64,000 bases of DNA from JBCBSZ01 sp039818945 (GCA_039818945.1 JBCBSZ010000003.1:62001-126000), one strand, 5' to 3'. Shown: positions 40,319-48,728, counted from the first letter of the stretch. Program-made: numbers and translations. The notes: a model not told the origin generated them from the letters alone.

Positions 40319-42763
40319 ATGGCGGATCGAGGGATCGGGTACTGGGTCAAGCAGGGCTGGAACCGGTTCCGGGGCGTGGACGACGTCGACGACGACGGCA
40401 CGCCGGACGCGCTCCAGGACAGCGATCGCGACGGGCTGAGCGACGCGGAGGAGCGACGGACGTACGGCACCGACCCGCACGACCCGGACTCCGACGGCGA
40501 CGGCGAGAGCGACGGGGCCGAGACGAAGGCCGGCACGTCGCCGACCGACGAGCTCGACAACTCGCGGCCCGACTCCGACGGTGACGGCGTGCCCAACGTG
40601 ACCGAAGAGCACGACGGCACCGACCCGCACGACCAGGACTCCGACGACGACGGGCTCACCGACGGCTTCGAGCTCCGGGCCGGCACGGACCCGCTCGATC
40701 CCGACAGCGACAACGACGGCACGCCGGACGGCGAGGAGGACACCGACAGCGACGGGGTCGTCAACGCCGACGAGCAGGACCAGGGCACCAGCCCGATCCG
40801 GCAGGACTCCGACTTCGACGGCGTGATGGACGACGGTCGCCCGCTGGAGGAGTACGTGGCGGACCTGGGCGACGGGTTGGACGACATCCTCGAGGCGCAG
40901 GAGGAGCCCGAGCCCGAGGAAGCGGCCCCCGCCCTGAAGCCGTACGAGACGGCCCAAGACCCGCGGGTCCCACGCAGCCTGCACTTCGCCTACAACCCGA
41001 ACACGTACGAGTGGGAGGACAGGTCCAAGCTCCCCGAGGACGCGGTGTTCGACCCGGGCATCACCATGGGCGAGGGCTACACCACGGCGCACGGCAACCT
41101 GCGGCGCGACGACGGCGACGAGGAGGACGTCGAGGTCCGACCCCTCGACGAGCTCGGGCCGCCCGGGTCGAGCGAGGGCGAGACCGGCGGGGAGGACGAG
41201 CCGGGCGAGGGCGAGGAGCTGCTCGACCTGCTCGACGGCGGCCGCGCGGTGCATCGCGACGTCCCCGAGCACGACCGGCTGATCGACCCGTTCCTCGGTC
41301 GCGAGCGCGACGGCACCGACCCGCCCGACCCCGCCGATCTCGGCCGTCGCGGTGGTGAGGACCTCACCGGTCTGGGTTCGGACGCGGCCACGACGCCCGA
41401 GACGGGCGCGGCCGACGGCGGGTACGTGAACGACGAGCTGGCGGCGATCGGCGAGACCGCGGGACAGGCCGGCGCCGACCCGGGCTGGCAGACCGAGACC
41501 CCGACCTGGGCCGAGGGCGGGCTCGGGGCCGAGGAGGACAACTTCGGCACCGAGCTGGCGGGAGGGGACCCGGCCGGCAACGACACCCCTGCGCCCGACC
41601 CCGGCGGCGAGGTCGACCCCGTCGAGCCCGAGCCCGCCCCCGGGCCCGAGCCCGACGAGCCCGACGAACCCCAGCCCGTCGACCCGAGCGGTGGGGGCGG
41701 GGATCCGGGCGGTGAGGACGACGGCCCGAAGGAGGTCACGGTCGTCGGCGTGCGCCTGCACGACAGTTACACGGTCAGCATCCGGGACGAGAACGGCGAC
41801 CCGATCCCGGAGAGCGAGTGGACGCCGGAGATGCGGGCGGCGGCCGAGGAGGAGGAACGCCGGCTGCAGCAGGAGATCGAGGAGGACCCGGTCACCCAAC
41901 CGGTCGAGGACCCGCCTCCCCCACCGCCGCCGACGGGCGAGGACGCCGACCCGCCGCCGGAGGACGACGACAACAACGAGGGCGACGCCGCCGCCGGGGT
42001 GCAGACCACGGCGGACCCCCTCGGCGGCACGGACGCGGCGGCGCTGCGGGGGCGTCAGCTCGAGTCCGAGCTCGGCATGGGTCGGACGAACCCGAAGGAC
42101 GGCGGCGCGATCGACCCCAACGACCACCAGCCGGTCGAGATGGCGCCGGTCGACCCGAACACGCTGGTGACGTCGGCCGACCTCGCCCAACCGGTCCCCG
42201 ACGGCATCGATGCCGGCGGCGAGACCCTCCGCGACCCGGCGAACGACTACACGGAGCAGTCCGGTCGCAGCGGCACGGGGGCGATCGACCCGACGCCGGA
42301 CGACGACACGATCTACGAGGAGGGTCGAACGGCGGAGCACGCGCTCCACGAGCCGGGCCAGACGCTCGACCTGCCCGACCCGGCCGAGGACGACGACGTG
42401 GCCGACGAGTTCGCCACACCGCACCCGGCGGACTTCCGCGTGGCCGACGACCCGGCCGGCATGGACGCGCTCGAGGACGTGCGGCCGAGCCTCGAGGTCG
42501 AGCCACCGGCGTACTCGGTCATCGTCGCACCCGACCCCGACAGCGGGGCGCCGCTGCCCGACGACGTGGCAGCGGCATCCGACGCGAAGGAGGACCCGCC
42601 GCCGGCCGCCGATCCCGTGCCGCACCCCGTGGAGCCGGCGTGGCAGGAGACCGCCGTCGAGCTCCGGGAACACGCCGGCTTCCTGCCCCCGCCCAGCGGG
42701 GAGGACGAGGAGGCTGCGGCGACCGACGAGGGATCCGACGACCTGGAGGACCTGCCCACCTGA
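40319..42763 (+). CDS. Asp-rich thrombospondin-type-3-repeat protein, LuxR-regulon member
   Basis: An 814-residue, extremely acidic protein. A short basic/aromatic start (GYWVKQGWNRFRG) is followed by about six thrombospondin type 3 calcium-binding repeats (residues ~20-165: DSDGDGESDGAE, DSDGDGVPN, DSDDDGLTDGFE, DSDNDGTPDGEE). The remainder is Pro/Glu/Asp/Gly-rich low-complexity sequence with proline runs (e.g. EPEPAPGPEPDEPDEP) and no further known fold. There is no Sec or Tat signal, which is odd for a calcium-binding adhesin-type protein, so it may be intracellular, exported by another route, or loaded onto a structure. The regulator-bound palindrome controls it. The 219-residue acidic protein shares its style and promoter. 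Confidence 0.82.
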   Translation: MADRGIGYWVKQGWNRFRGVDDVDDDGTPDALQDSDRDGLSDAEERRTYGTDPHDPDSDGDGESDGAETKAGTSPTDELDNSRPDSDGDGVPNVTEEHDGTDPHDQDSDDDGLTDGFELRAGTDPLDPDSDNDGTPDGEEDTDSDGVVNADEQDQGTSPIRQDSDFDGVMDDGRPLEEYVADLGDGLDDILEAQEEPEPEEAAPALKPYETAQDPRVPRSLHFAYNPNTYEWEDRSKLPEDAVFDPGITMGEGYTTAHGNLRRDDGDEEDVEVRPLDELGPPGSSEGETGGEDEPGEGEELLDLLDGGRAVHRDVPEHDRLIDPFLGRERDGTDPPDPADLGRRGGEDLTGLGSDAATTPETGAADGGYVNDELAAIGETAGQAGADPGWQTETPTWAEGGLGAEEDNFGTELAGGDPAGNDTPAPDPGGEVDPVEPEPAPGPEPDEPDEPQPVDPSGGGGDPGGEDDGPKEVTVVGVRLHDSYTVSIRDENGDPIPESEWTPEMRAAAEEEERRLQQEIEEDPVTQPVEDPPPPPPPTGEDADPPPEDDDNNEGDAAAGVQTTADPLGGTDAAALRGRQLESELGMGRTNPKDGGAIDPNDHQPVEMAPVDPNTLVTSADLAQPVPDGIDAGGETLRDPANDYTEQSGRSGTGAIDPTPDDDTIYEEGRTAEHALHEPGQTLDLPDPAEDDDVADEFATPHPADFRVADDPAGMDALEDVRPSLEVEPPAYSVIVAPDPDSGAPLPDDVAAASDAKEDPPPAADPVPHPVEPAWQETAVELREHAGFLPPPSGEDEEAAATDEGSDDLEDLPT

Positions 42764-42789
42764 GGGACGGGAGCCCGGGCGCCCGGCCG

Positions 42790-42795
42790 TACCCT
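42790..42795 (+). promoter_or_regulatory. -10 box TACCCT of a leaderless promoter
   Basis: TACCCT ends 7 nt before the GTG start at 42803 of the MFS gene; no Shine-Dalgarno sequence is present. Confidence 0.5.
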
Positions 42796-42802
42796 GCCCG
42801 AC

Positions 42803-44008
42803 GTGCCCGCCGACCGCCCACCGCTGTGGTTCATCTTCTCGATCACGGTCAGCGGGATCCTGGCCAACACGCTGTTGACGCCGAACATCCCGGACGTCCT
42901 GGCCGACCTCGGGCAGGACGACTCGCGAGCCGGCCTCCTCGTCGCCGTCAGCCCGCTGCCCGGCGTCGTGATGGCGCCGGTGATCGGCGTCATCGCCGAT
43001 CGCGTCGGCCGCCGGCGGGTCCTGCTCCCGTGCCTGGTGCTGTTCGGCGCTGCCGGCCTCTTCGCGGCGGTCTCGCCGACCTTCGAGCTGCTCCTCCTCG
43101 CCCGCTTCCTCCAGGGCGTCGGCGGTGCGGGCCTCATCAACCTGGCCGTCGTGCTCATCGGCGACCACTGGGAGGGCCTCGACCGGACCCGGTTGATCGG
43201 TCGCAACAGCGCCGTGCTCACCGTGTGCCTGGCGATCATCCCGCTGGCCTCGGGAACGCTGGCCGAGCTGACCAGCTGGCGATGGTCGTTGGCCATCGCC
43301 GGGCTCGCGCTGCCGGTCGCGGCGGTCGGGGTGCGCCAGCTGCCCGACGTCCGGCCGGCGACGCAGCGCACCCTCGGCGAGCAGCTGCGCGGCGCCGCAG
43401 CGGTCGTGCGGACCCCGGCGCTGCTCACGGTGCTGCTCTGCGGGTTCCTCCTGTTCGTGGTGATCTTCGGCGTGTTCCTGACCGCGCTGCCGGTCCACCT
43501 CGAGGACGAGTTCGACCTCGGTCCCGGCGCTCGTGGGCTGATCCTCTCCGTGCCCGCCGTCGGTGCCTCGCTCGTGTCGTTCAACGCCGGCCGGATCCGA
43601 GAGCGCGTCTCGCTCCGGGCCGTCCTCGTCGCGGCCAGCGCCCTCATCGCCGTGTCGGCGTTCGGCATCGGTGTGGCCTCGACGGTGGTCGTCGTCGTGG
43701 TCGCCTCGGTGCTCTACGGGGTCGGCGAGGGTGCGGCGATCCCCGCGCTCCAGGACGTGACGACGTCGGCTCCCCCGCCCGACCAGCGCGCTGCGGTGGT
43801 CGCCGTGTGGGTGTCCGCGGTCCGGCTCGGCCAGGCGGTGGGCCCCGTCGTCGCCGCCGCCCTCTTCACCGCCACCTCCACCGGGACGACCATGGTGCTC
43901 GGCGCGGCGCTGTTCTCCGTGGTCGCCGTCGTGTTCCTCGTCGGGCCGATCTCCGATTCCGGCACCGCTCCCCGCTCCTCCTCCAGGGAGGCGCACGAGC
44001 CGGGCTGA
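42803..44008 (+). CDS. Major facilitator superfamily transporter (drug-efflux type)
   Basis: A 401-residue protein with 12 predicted membrane segments. The MFS loop between helices 2 and 3 is GVIADRVGRRRVLLP, an exact fit to the DRxGRR signature, and helix 4-5 shows LARFLQGVGGAGLINLAVVLIGDHW. This profile is that of 12-TM proton-antiport exporters (DHA1 type). The start is GTG 42803, directly downstream of a TACCCT -10, so probably leaderless. It ends 70 bp before the selenoprotein gene and is not clearly cotranscribed with it. The substrate is unknown. Confidence 0.88.
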   Translation: MPADRPPLWFIFSITVSGILANTLLTPNIPDVLADLGQDDSRAGLLVAVSPLPGVVMAPVIGVIADRVGRRRVLLPCLVLFGAAGLFAAVSPTFELLLLARFLQGVGGAGLINLAVVLIGDHWEGLDRTRLIGRNSAVLTVCLAIIPLASGTLAELTSWRWSLAIAGLALPVAAVGVRQLPDVRPATQRTLGEQLRGAAAVVRTPALLTVLLCGFLLFVVIFGVFLTALPVHLEDEFDLGPGARGLILSVPAVGASLVSFNAGRIRERVSLRAVLVAASALIAVSAFGIGVASTVVVVVVASVLYGVGEGAAIPALQDVTTSAPPPDQRAAVVAVWVSAVRLGQAVGPVVAAALFTATSTGTTMVLGAALFSVVAVVFLVGPISDSGTAPRSSSREAHEPG

Positions 44009-44078
44009 GGTCGGGCCCCGGGCAGCGGGTCGGGCCGTCGGGTCACGCGACCACGCGACGGTGCGCCAGACTCGGCGG

Positions 44079-44693
44079 ATGGACATCGAATTCTGGGTCG
44101 ACCCCATATGACCGTGGTGCTGGGTGACGGCCCGTTGGGTCGTCGACGAGGTGCAGCCGGCTCGTGATCTGAACATCACGTGGCAACCGATCAGCCTGCT
44201 GTTCAAGAACGAACCCGCCCCCGACAGCGACTACTTCGCCCCGGTGGAGAAGACCCACAAGCTGCTGCGCGTGATGGAATCGGTGCGCGCCGCCGAGGGT
44301 GACGGCGCCATCGGTGCCCTCTACTGGGAGTACGGCCGGCGCATCCACCACGACCGCGACCGCGAGTTCGAGGTCAAGGACGCGCTGAGCGCCGTCGGGC
44401 TCGACGTCTCGCACGCCGCGGCCTTCGACGACGAGAGCTGGGACGCCGAGATCAGGACCCGGATGGACGCCGGCCTGGCGCTCACCGGCGACGACGTCGG
44501 CACACCGATCATCGCCTTCGAGGACCGGTCCGGTGTGAAGCAGGCGTACTTCGGCCCGGTCATCACCCGCGTGCCCCCCACGGAGGACGCGCTCGCGATG
44601 TGGGACGCGCTCACCACGATGATGAACGTGGAGGGCTTCTGGGAGCTCAAGCGGACCAGGACCGAGCGACCCGAGTTCGGCGACCGGCCCTGA
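44079..44693 (+). CDS. Selenocysteine-containing DsbA-like reductase (Rv2466c family), in-frame TGA at codon 11
   Basis: A 204-residue thioredoxin-fold protein matching the mycothiol-dependent reductase Rv2466c along its whole length: FWVDP at the start, the helical insert ALYWEYGRRIHH, DDVGTPIIAF (cis-Pro loop), YFGPVITRVP, and the end FWELKRTRTERPEF. The active site should read CPWC, but codon 11 (44109-44111) is TGA, so it reads U-P-W-C with Cys14 intact. Frame and similarity are unbroken on both sides. A hairpin at 44126-44144 fits a bacterial SECIS. ORF callers would start at GTG 44124 and lose the active site. Selenium should raise its reducing power. A point nonsense mutation is the alternative, but its exact placement and the hairpin argue against it. 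Confidence 0.82.
44126..44144 (+). promoter_or_regulatory. Putative bacterial SECIS hairpin
   Basis: GACGGCCC (44126-44133) pairs with GGGTCGTC (44137-44144) over 8 bp (one G-U), closing a GTT loop whose first base is G. 22 nt separate the TGA (44109-44111) from the loop, within the 16-37 nt range used for bacterial SECIS elements. It lies inside the coding region, as bacterial elements do. Confidence 0.7.
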
Positions 44694-45829
44694 ACCACAC
44701 CTCCACCGTCCTGTTCGACCTCGACGGGACGATCACCGACCCGCGGGCGGGCATCACCGCCTCGTTGCGTCACGCGCTCGTCCGGCTCGGCCTCGAAGCC
44801 GGGTCGGACGAGCGGCTCGCACGCTGCATCGGTCCGCCGCTCCAGGACGCCTTCGCCGACCTCGGCGTGCCGGCGGGCCGGGTCGACGACGCCATCGCGC
44901 GCTACCGGGAGCACTACGACGCGGGCGCGCTCCACGACGTCGAGCTCCACGCCGGCGTGCCCGAGCTCCTCGCCCGGCTGATCGACCGCGGCTGCCGCCT
45001 CGGCGTCGCGACCTCGAAACCGTGGGTGTACGCCGAGCGAATCCTCGACGAGCTGGACCTGCGGGACCGCTTCGACGTCGTCGCCGGCGCGGAGCTCGAC
45101 GGCACCAACCGGAGCAAGGCCGACGTCGTGGCCGACGCCCTGCGGCGGCTCGGTGGCCCCGACCCGTCGTCGGTGGTGCTGGTCGGCGACCGCCACCACG
45201 ACGTGCGCGGCGCCCGGGCGCACGGGGTGGGTTCGATCGGCGTCGGCTGGGGGTTCGCCGAACCGGGTGAGCTCGCGGCCGCCGACGCCGACCTCGTCGT
45301 CGACCAGGTCGCCGAGCTCGCCGAGGTGCTGACCACCCGGGCCGGGTCGGACGGCCCACCGATGCGCCGGGCCGTGCGGGCGATCGTGGCCGATCGCGAC
45401 GATCGGGTCCTGCTCGTGCACTGGCTCCGCCCCCACGTCGACATCTGGATCTCGCCGGGCGGCGGCGTCGAGTCCGGCGAGCGCACGCGGTCGACCCTGC
45501 AGCGCGAGCTGGTCGAGGAGATCGGGCTCCACGGCGCCCGGATCGGACCGATCGTGCTGACCCGCAGCTTCCAGGTGCGTCGCGACGGCACCTGGCGGGG
45601 CCAGCGCGAGTCGTGGCGGCTCGTCCGGGTCGACCGGTTCGATCCCCCACCCCTCGAGGATCTGCCCGACGCCGTCGAGGAGGGCATCGTCGAGCTGCGG
45701 TGGTGGACGCTCGACGAGCTGCGCACGGCGCCGGAAGGGCGAATCCAGCACGACACCGTCGAGGCGATCGCCGCTGCGCTGGCCGCCCCGGAGGTGCCCC
45801 GACCGGTCCACACGAGCCCGTTCGACTGA
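44690..45829 (+). CDS. HAD phosphatase fused to a Nudix hydrolase, CTG start likely
   Basis: A 379-residue bifunctional protein. The N-terminal HAD domain (1-~220) is of the phosphoglycolate-phosphatase type: nucleophile DLDGT in VLFDLDGTITDP, motif II in GVATSKP, and motif III/IV in SKAD...VLVGDRHHD. The C-terminal Nudix domain (~230-360) carries the Nudix box GGVESGERTRSTLQRELVEEIG. It may remove phosphate groups sequentially from one nucleotide-like substrate. No ATG or GTG lies close to the domain start. CTG at 44690 overlaps the selenoprotein stop as CTGA, copying the ATGA/GTGA pattern seen elsewhere; otherwise the start would be GTG 44600, deep in the selenoprotein gene. Confidence 0.85.
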   Translation: MNHTSTVLFDLDGTITDPRAGITASLRHALVRLGLEAGSDERLARCIGPPLQDAFADLGVPAGRVDDAIARYREHYDAGALHDVELHAGVPELLARLIDRGCRLGVATSKPWVYAERILDELDLRDRFDVVAGAELDGTNRSKADVVADALRRLGGPDPSSVVLVGDRHHDVRGARAHGVGSIGVGWGFAEPGELAAADADLVVDQVAELAEVLTTRAGSDGPPMRRAVRAIVADRDDRVLLVHWLRPHVDIWISPGGGVESGERTRSTLQRELVEEIGLHGARIGPIVLTRSFQVRRDGTWRGQRESWRLVRVDRFDPPPLEDLPDAVEEGIVELRWWTLDELRTAPEGRIQHDTVEAIAAALAAPEVPRPVHTSPFD

Positions 45830-45847
45830 ACGGGCCTCCTCCAGTGT

Positions 45848-45863
45848 GGTGACCTCCGTCACA
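45848..45863. promoter_or_regulatory. CRP/GlxR-like binding site
   Basis: GGTGA-N6-TCACA is one base from the CRP-family consensus TGTGA-N6-TCACA. It lies 28 bp upstream of a TACCCT -10 at 45892-45897, a workable activator position for the PRC-barrel gene. Inference. Confidence 0.42.
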
Positions 45864-45891
45864 AGTTGTTTCAGTTTGTTGACGATTCGGC

Positions 45892-45897
45892 TACCCT
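45892..45897 (+). promoter_or_regulatory. Putative -10 box TACCCT
   Basis: TACCCT in an unusually A/T-rich stretch (45860-45890) of the 116-bp gap before the PRC-barrel gene. The predicted leader is ~40 nt with GGGGGAA before the ATG at 45946. Confidence 0.42.
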
Positions 45898-45945
45898 CTC
45901 GTTCACATCGAACCCGGGCGTGGGCTCGAACCTGGGGGAATCGAC

Positions 45946-46266
45946 ATGGTGAACATCGCAAGTGGTGGGCCACTCACCGGCAGCCCGGTCATCGACGTCA
46001 AGGGCACCCGCTTGGGTGTCGTTCGCGGCCTGACCTGGGATCCCGAGCGCAAGTCGCACGACTGGGTCGTCGTCCGTCCGGGGTGGTTCCGCCGCCGCCG
46101 AGCCGTCCCGTTGCGCCGCTCGCACCGCAACGAGCAGGGCGAGCTCGTCATCGCCCATGACCGCGACCAGGTCCGCTCCGCACCCCCGCTGACCTCGCCT
46201 CGCCTCGACGGTGGCGTCCGCCGGAGGTTGCAGATCCATTACGGAGTGCCCGACCCGGTCATCTGA
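45946..46266 (+). CDS. PRC-barrel-like small protein
   Basis: A 106-residue protein. Residues ~8-80 follow the PRC-barrel pattern: an opening LTGSPVIDVKGTRLGVVRGLTWDPE, then HDWVVVRPG and RAVPLRRSHRNEQGELVIAHDRDQVRSAPPL. Such barrels are found in photosynthetic reaction centre H subunits, RimM and many small stress-linked actinobacterial proteins. The ATG is preceded by GGGGGAA. A CRP-like dyad and a -10 box lie upstream, so it has its own regulated promoter. The end is basic (RLDGGVRRRLQIHYG). The molecular role is unknown. Confidence 0.7.
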   Translation: MVNIASGGPLTGSPVIDVKGTRLGVVRGLTWDPERKSHDWVVVRPGWFRRRRAVPLRRSHRNEQGELVIAHDRDQVRSAPPLTSPRLDGGVRRRLQIHYGVPDPVI

Positions 46267-46328
46267 GGCGACCACCGCCCGCGGTCGCGCCCCCCTCAAC
46301 GCCCGGTCTCGACCACCGATGGGAGTCG

Positions 46329-46514
46329 GTGCGCCCACCGTGCTGTGAGATCTGCGACGCCGAGTCGGCAGCGCCCGCCGCGGCGCGTGACGGCGGGCCC
46401 GAGGCCGAGATCGGCGACCTCCCCCGGATCACGCGGCTCCACACGACCGGTGCGAACAGCCCGCTGGAGCTCCCCGCGCTGCGAGCGGTGCTCGACCTCG
46501 TCGGCCGGGCCTGA
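46329..46514 (+). CDS. Possible 61-residue Cys-rich small protein
   Basis: A short ORF from GTG 46329 with GGGAG 3 nt upstream. It starts RPPCCEICDAES (CC-x2-C cysteine cluster) and ends in a plausible helix, LELPALRAVLDLVGRA. It fills the gap between the PRC-barrel gene and the convergent channel gene. No family is recognised. It may be a zinc-binding small protein or simply an open frame in GC-rich DNA; the weak start makes me cautious. Confidence 0.33.
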   Translation: MRPPCCEICDAESAAPAAARDGGPEAEIGDLPRITRLHTTGANSPLELPALRAVLDLVGRA

Positions 46515-46519
46515 GCGGT

Positions 46520-48301
46520 TCAGCTGCGAGCCGATCGGAACCGCACCCGCTGCCGTACGTGGGGGAAGACCTCCGGGAAGCGCGCCTTGCCGTCGTCGGT
46601 GGCGACCAGCACCAGCTCGCCGCCCTCGGGCAACGGGGCGTGGGCATCGGGGTTCGCTCGGATCTCGTCGCCGACCTGCAGCGCGACGACGTTGCAGCCG
46701 GTCCGGCGGTGGAGGTGGGTCTCGGCGAGCGTCTTGCCCACCAGCTCCTCGGGTACCGGTGACCGGAAGACGTTGAGGCCGTGCGCCACGAGCAGCGTCT
46801 CGTCGCGGCGGAAGTGGTTCCAGATGGCCGCCGAGCCCGTCGAGGCGTACGACAACACCGAGTCGGCACCGGCCCGGTACAACGTCGAGACGTTCCGGTC
46901 GAGCCGGGACCGGGCGACGATGCGGGAGTCGGGCCGCAGGCCTCGGCAGTAGCGGGTCAGGTAGACGTTCACGTCGTCGTCGTGGGTCGTCACCACGACG
47001 GCCTCGGCGTCCTCGATCCCGGCCTGGGTCAGCACGGCCCGGTCCGCGGCGTCGCCGACCACGTAGCGCGCCTCGGTGCGGACCCGCTCGTGGAGCTGCT
47101 CGATGATGACGAAGTCGACGCCCTCCGCGGTGAAGGCGCGACCGCAGGCCCGCCCGACCCGGCCGCCACCGATGATCACGGCGTGGGGCGCCGACGGCGA
47201 GTGCACGGCGTACTCGTCGTCGAACGCGGTGAGCTGCTCGACCGTTCCGGCGAGCAGGAGCAACGACGACTCGTGCAGCTCGCTGGCCCCGGTGGCGATC
47301 TCGAACCCGCCGCGATCCCAGACCCCGATCAGGCCGACGCCGAGCCGCTCGCGGAGCCGCACCTCGGACAACGTCTGACCGACGAGGCCGGTCCCGACCA
47401 CACCCGCCTCGGCGATGTGCAGCCCGGCGAAGTGGCCGATGATCTTCGCCCGCCCGCCGAGCCCGAGCGCCCGGGCCGCCATCGCCTCGCCCAGCACCTC
47501 GCCGAGTTGGACGACGTGGTCCGCACCGGCGATCTCGAGGATGTCGACCGACGCCGGGCTGTTCGCGCTCGCGACCACCCCGACCTGCGGAGCGATCTCG
47601 CGCACGGTGAAGGCGATGTTGGTGTTGGTCTGGTCCGAGCTGGTCGCCACGAGCAGGGCGGCGTCGTCGACCCGAGCCCGCCGGTAGGTCGTCGGATCGT
47701 CGAGGGGACCGACCATCACGGTCCGGCCTCGGTCGTGCAGTCGGCCCGCTTCCTCGACGTCCTCGACGATCACGACGTAGGGCACCTCGGCCTGCTGCGC
47801 GTCCTCGATGAGCGACTCCTCGACCGGCCCGAGGGCGGTCAGGATGAGGTGCCCCGCCGTGGTCGACGGCACCGTCCGCGGCGCCCGGCGGCGGTCGCGC
47901 TCGTCCATCCAGGGGATGAAGACGAACTGGATGAACACGAAGGGCAACACGACGAGCAGGAACGCCGAGCCGGACAGGAGCACGACGACCGAGAACAGCC
48001 GTCCCGCGTCGGACTCGAAGGTGATGTCGCCGAAGCCGAGCGTCGTCATCGTCGTGAGCGTCCAGTAGATGCTCGTCGGCCAGGAGAACGACCGCCCCTC
48101 GTCCGCCATCAGCTCGTGGAACACGGCGCTGAAGACCCCGACCATGACGATGAAGGCCAGCGTCAACGTCATGACCGTCCGGAGCCGGCGGCGACGTTGC
48201 GCCAGCCGGACCGGATCGTGCTCGGGGTCCATGTCGAAGGCGCGCGCTCCGCTGATGCGTTGGGAGAGCTGCGCCATGGTCGGCCCGAGCGACTTCAGCA
48301 C
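46520..48301 (-). CDS. Potassium channel protein with two TrkA/RCK units
   Basis: A 593-residue protein. Two transmembrane helices (about 42-62 and 100-125) bracket a pore loop with the selectivity sequence TTMTTLGFGD, a 2-TM K+ channel. The rest holds two tandem regulatory RCK units, each with a Rossmann TrkA-N (HLILTALGPVEESL near 150; HAVIIGGGRVGRACGRAF near 370) and a TrkA-C domain. Only the second has the full GxGxxG dinucleotide-binding signature. It probably controls K+ flux in response to nucleotide, NAD or c-di-AMP ligands. The GTG start at 48301 is chosen from the frame limit; it lacks a strong ribosome-binding site. Confidence 0.9.
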   Translation of the reverse strand: MLKSLGPTMAQLSQRISGARAFDMDPEHDPVRLAQRRRRLRTVMTLTLAFIVMVGVFSAVFHELMADEGRSFSWPTSIYWTLTTMTTLGFGDITFESDAGRLFSVVVLLSGSAFLLVVLPFVFIQFVFIPWMDERDRRRAPRTVPSTTAGHLILTALGPVEESLIEDAQQAEVPYVVIVEDVEEAGRLHDRGRTVMVGPLDDPTTYRRARVDDAALLVATSSDQTNTNIAFTVREIAPQVGVVASANSPASVDILEIAGADHVVQLGEVLGEAMAARALGLGGRAKIIGHFAGLHIAEAGVVGTGLVGQTLSEVRLRERLGVGLIGVWDRGGFEIATGASELHESSLLLLAGTVEQLTAFDDEYAVHSPSAPHAVIIGGGRVGRACGRAFTAEGVDFVIIEQLHERVRTEARYVVGDAADRAVLTQAGIEDAEAVVVTTHDDDVNVYLTRYCRGLRPDSRIVARSRLDRNVSTLYRAGADSVLSYASTGSAAIWNHFRRDETLLVAHGLNVFRSPVPEELVGKTLAETHLHRRTGCNVVALQVGDEIRANPDAHAPLPEGGELVLVATDDGKARFPEVFPHVRQRVRFRSARS

Positions 48302-48374
48302 AGGAGCCCGCTCTCCGGCGTCATGACGCGAATGGTCCCACAGCGCCGACGGATCGGCCGCTCGGCCCGCGGAC

Positions 48375-48728
48375 TCAGAGGTTGGCCCCCACCCGGAGCA
48401 GGTTGCCGCTCGGGTCGCGCAGCGCGAACTCGCGCATGCCCCACGGCTGATCGACCGGTGCCGGGGCGTCGATCGACGCCGCCATCGCAGCGTGCCAGCG
48501 GTCGGTGTCCTGCACGTGGAAGTAGCCGGCGGCGCCGTTGGCGGCCGGGTCGAGGTCGGCGTGGAGGGCGAGGTGGAGCACCTCCTCGCCGCGGTGTCGG
48601 ACCCAGGCGTAGGACTCGTCGTAGGCCTCCACCTCGAAGCCGAGCGCCCGGTAGAACGCCGCCGCCTCGGACAGGTCGCGGACGGGGAAGATGATCTTGG
48701 TGACGATCCGTGCGTCGGGCAGCGCCAT
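48375..48728 (-). CDS. VOC-family (glyoxalase/bleomycin-resistance-like) protein
   Basis: A 117-residue protein with the two beta-alpha-beta-beta-beta modules of the vicinal oxygen chelate fold. Strand 1 (TKIIFPVRDLSEAAAFYRALGFEVE) and the terminal FALRDPSGNLLRVGANL are typical. Metal-ligand positions are not fully clear: His appears at LHLALHAD and Glu is missing at the usual C-terminal spot, so it may be a binding protein rather than an enzyme. Start ATG 48728. It precedes the channel gene on the same strand by about 70 bp. Confidence 0.82.
   Translation of the reverse strand: MALPDARIVTKIIFPVRDLSEAAAFYRALGFEVEAYDESYAWVRHRGEEVLHLALHADLDPAANGAAGYFHVQDTDRWHAAMAASIDAPAPVDQPWGMREFALRDPSGNLLRVGANL

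Noticed and set aside
44109..44111. TGA as a simple nonsense mutation or sequencing error
   Set aside because: It falls on the one codon where Sec replaces Cys in redox motifs, the flanking frame is intact for 204 codons, and a SECIS-like hairpin follows at the right distance. Not excluded, but less likely.
40304..44206. 1300-residue minus-strand ORF
   Set aside because: Antisense shadow of the Asp-rich TSP3 protein and the MFS gene. The complement of GAC/GAG-rich codons gives a long open frame without family similarity.
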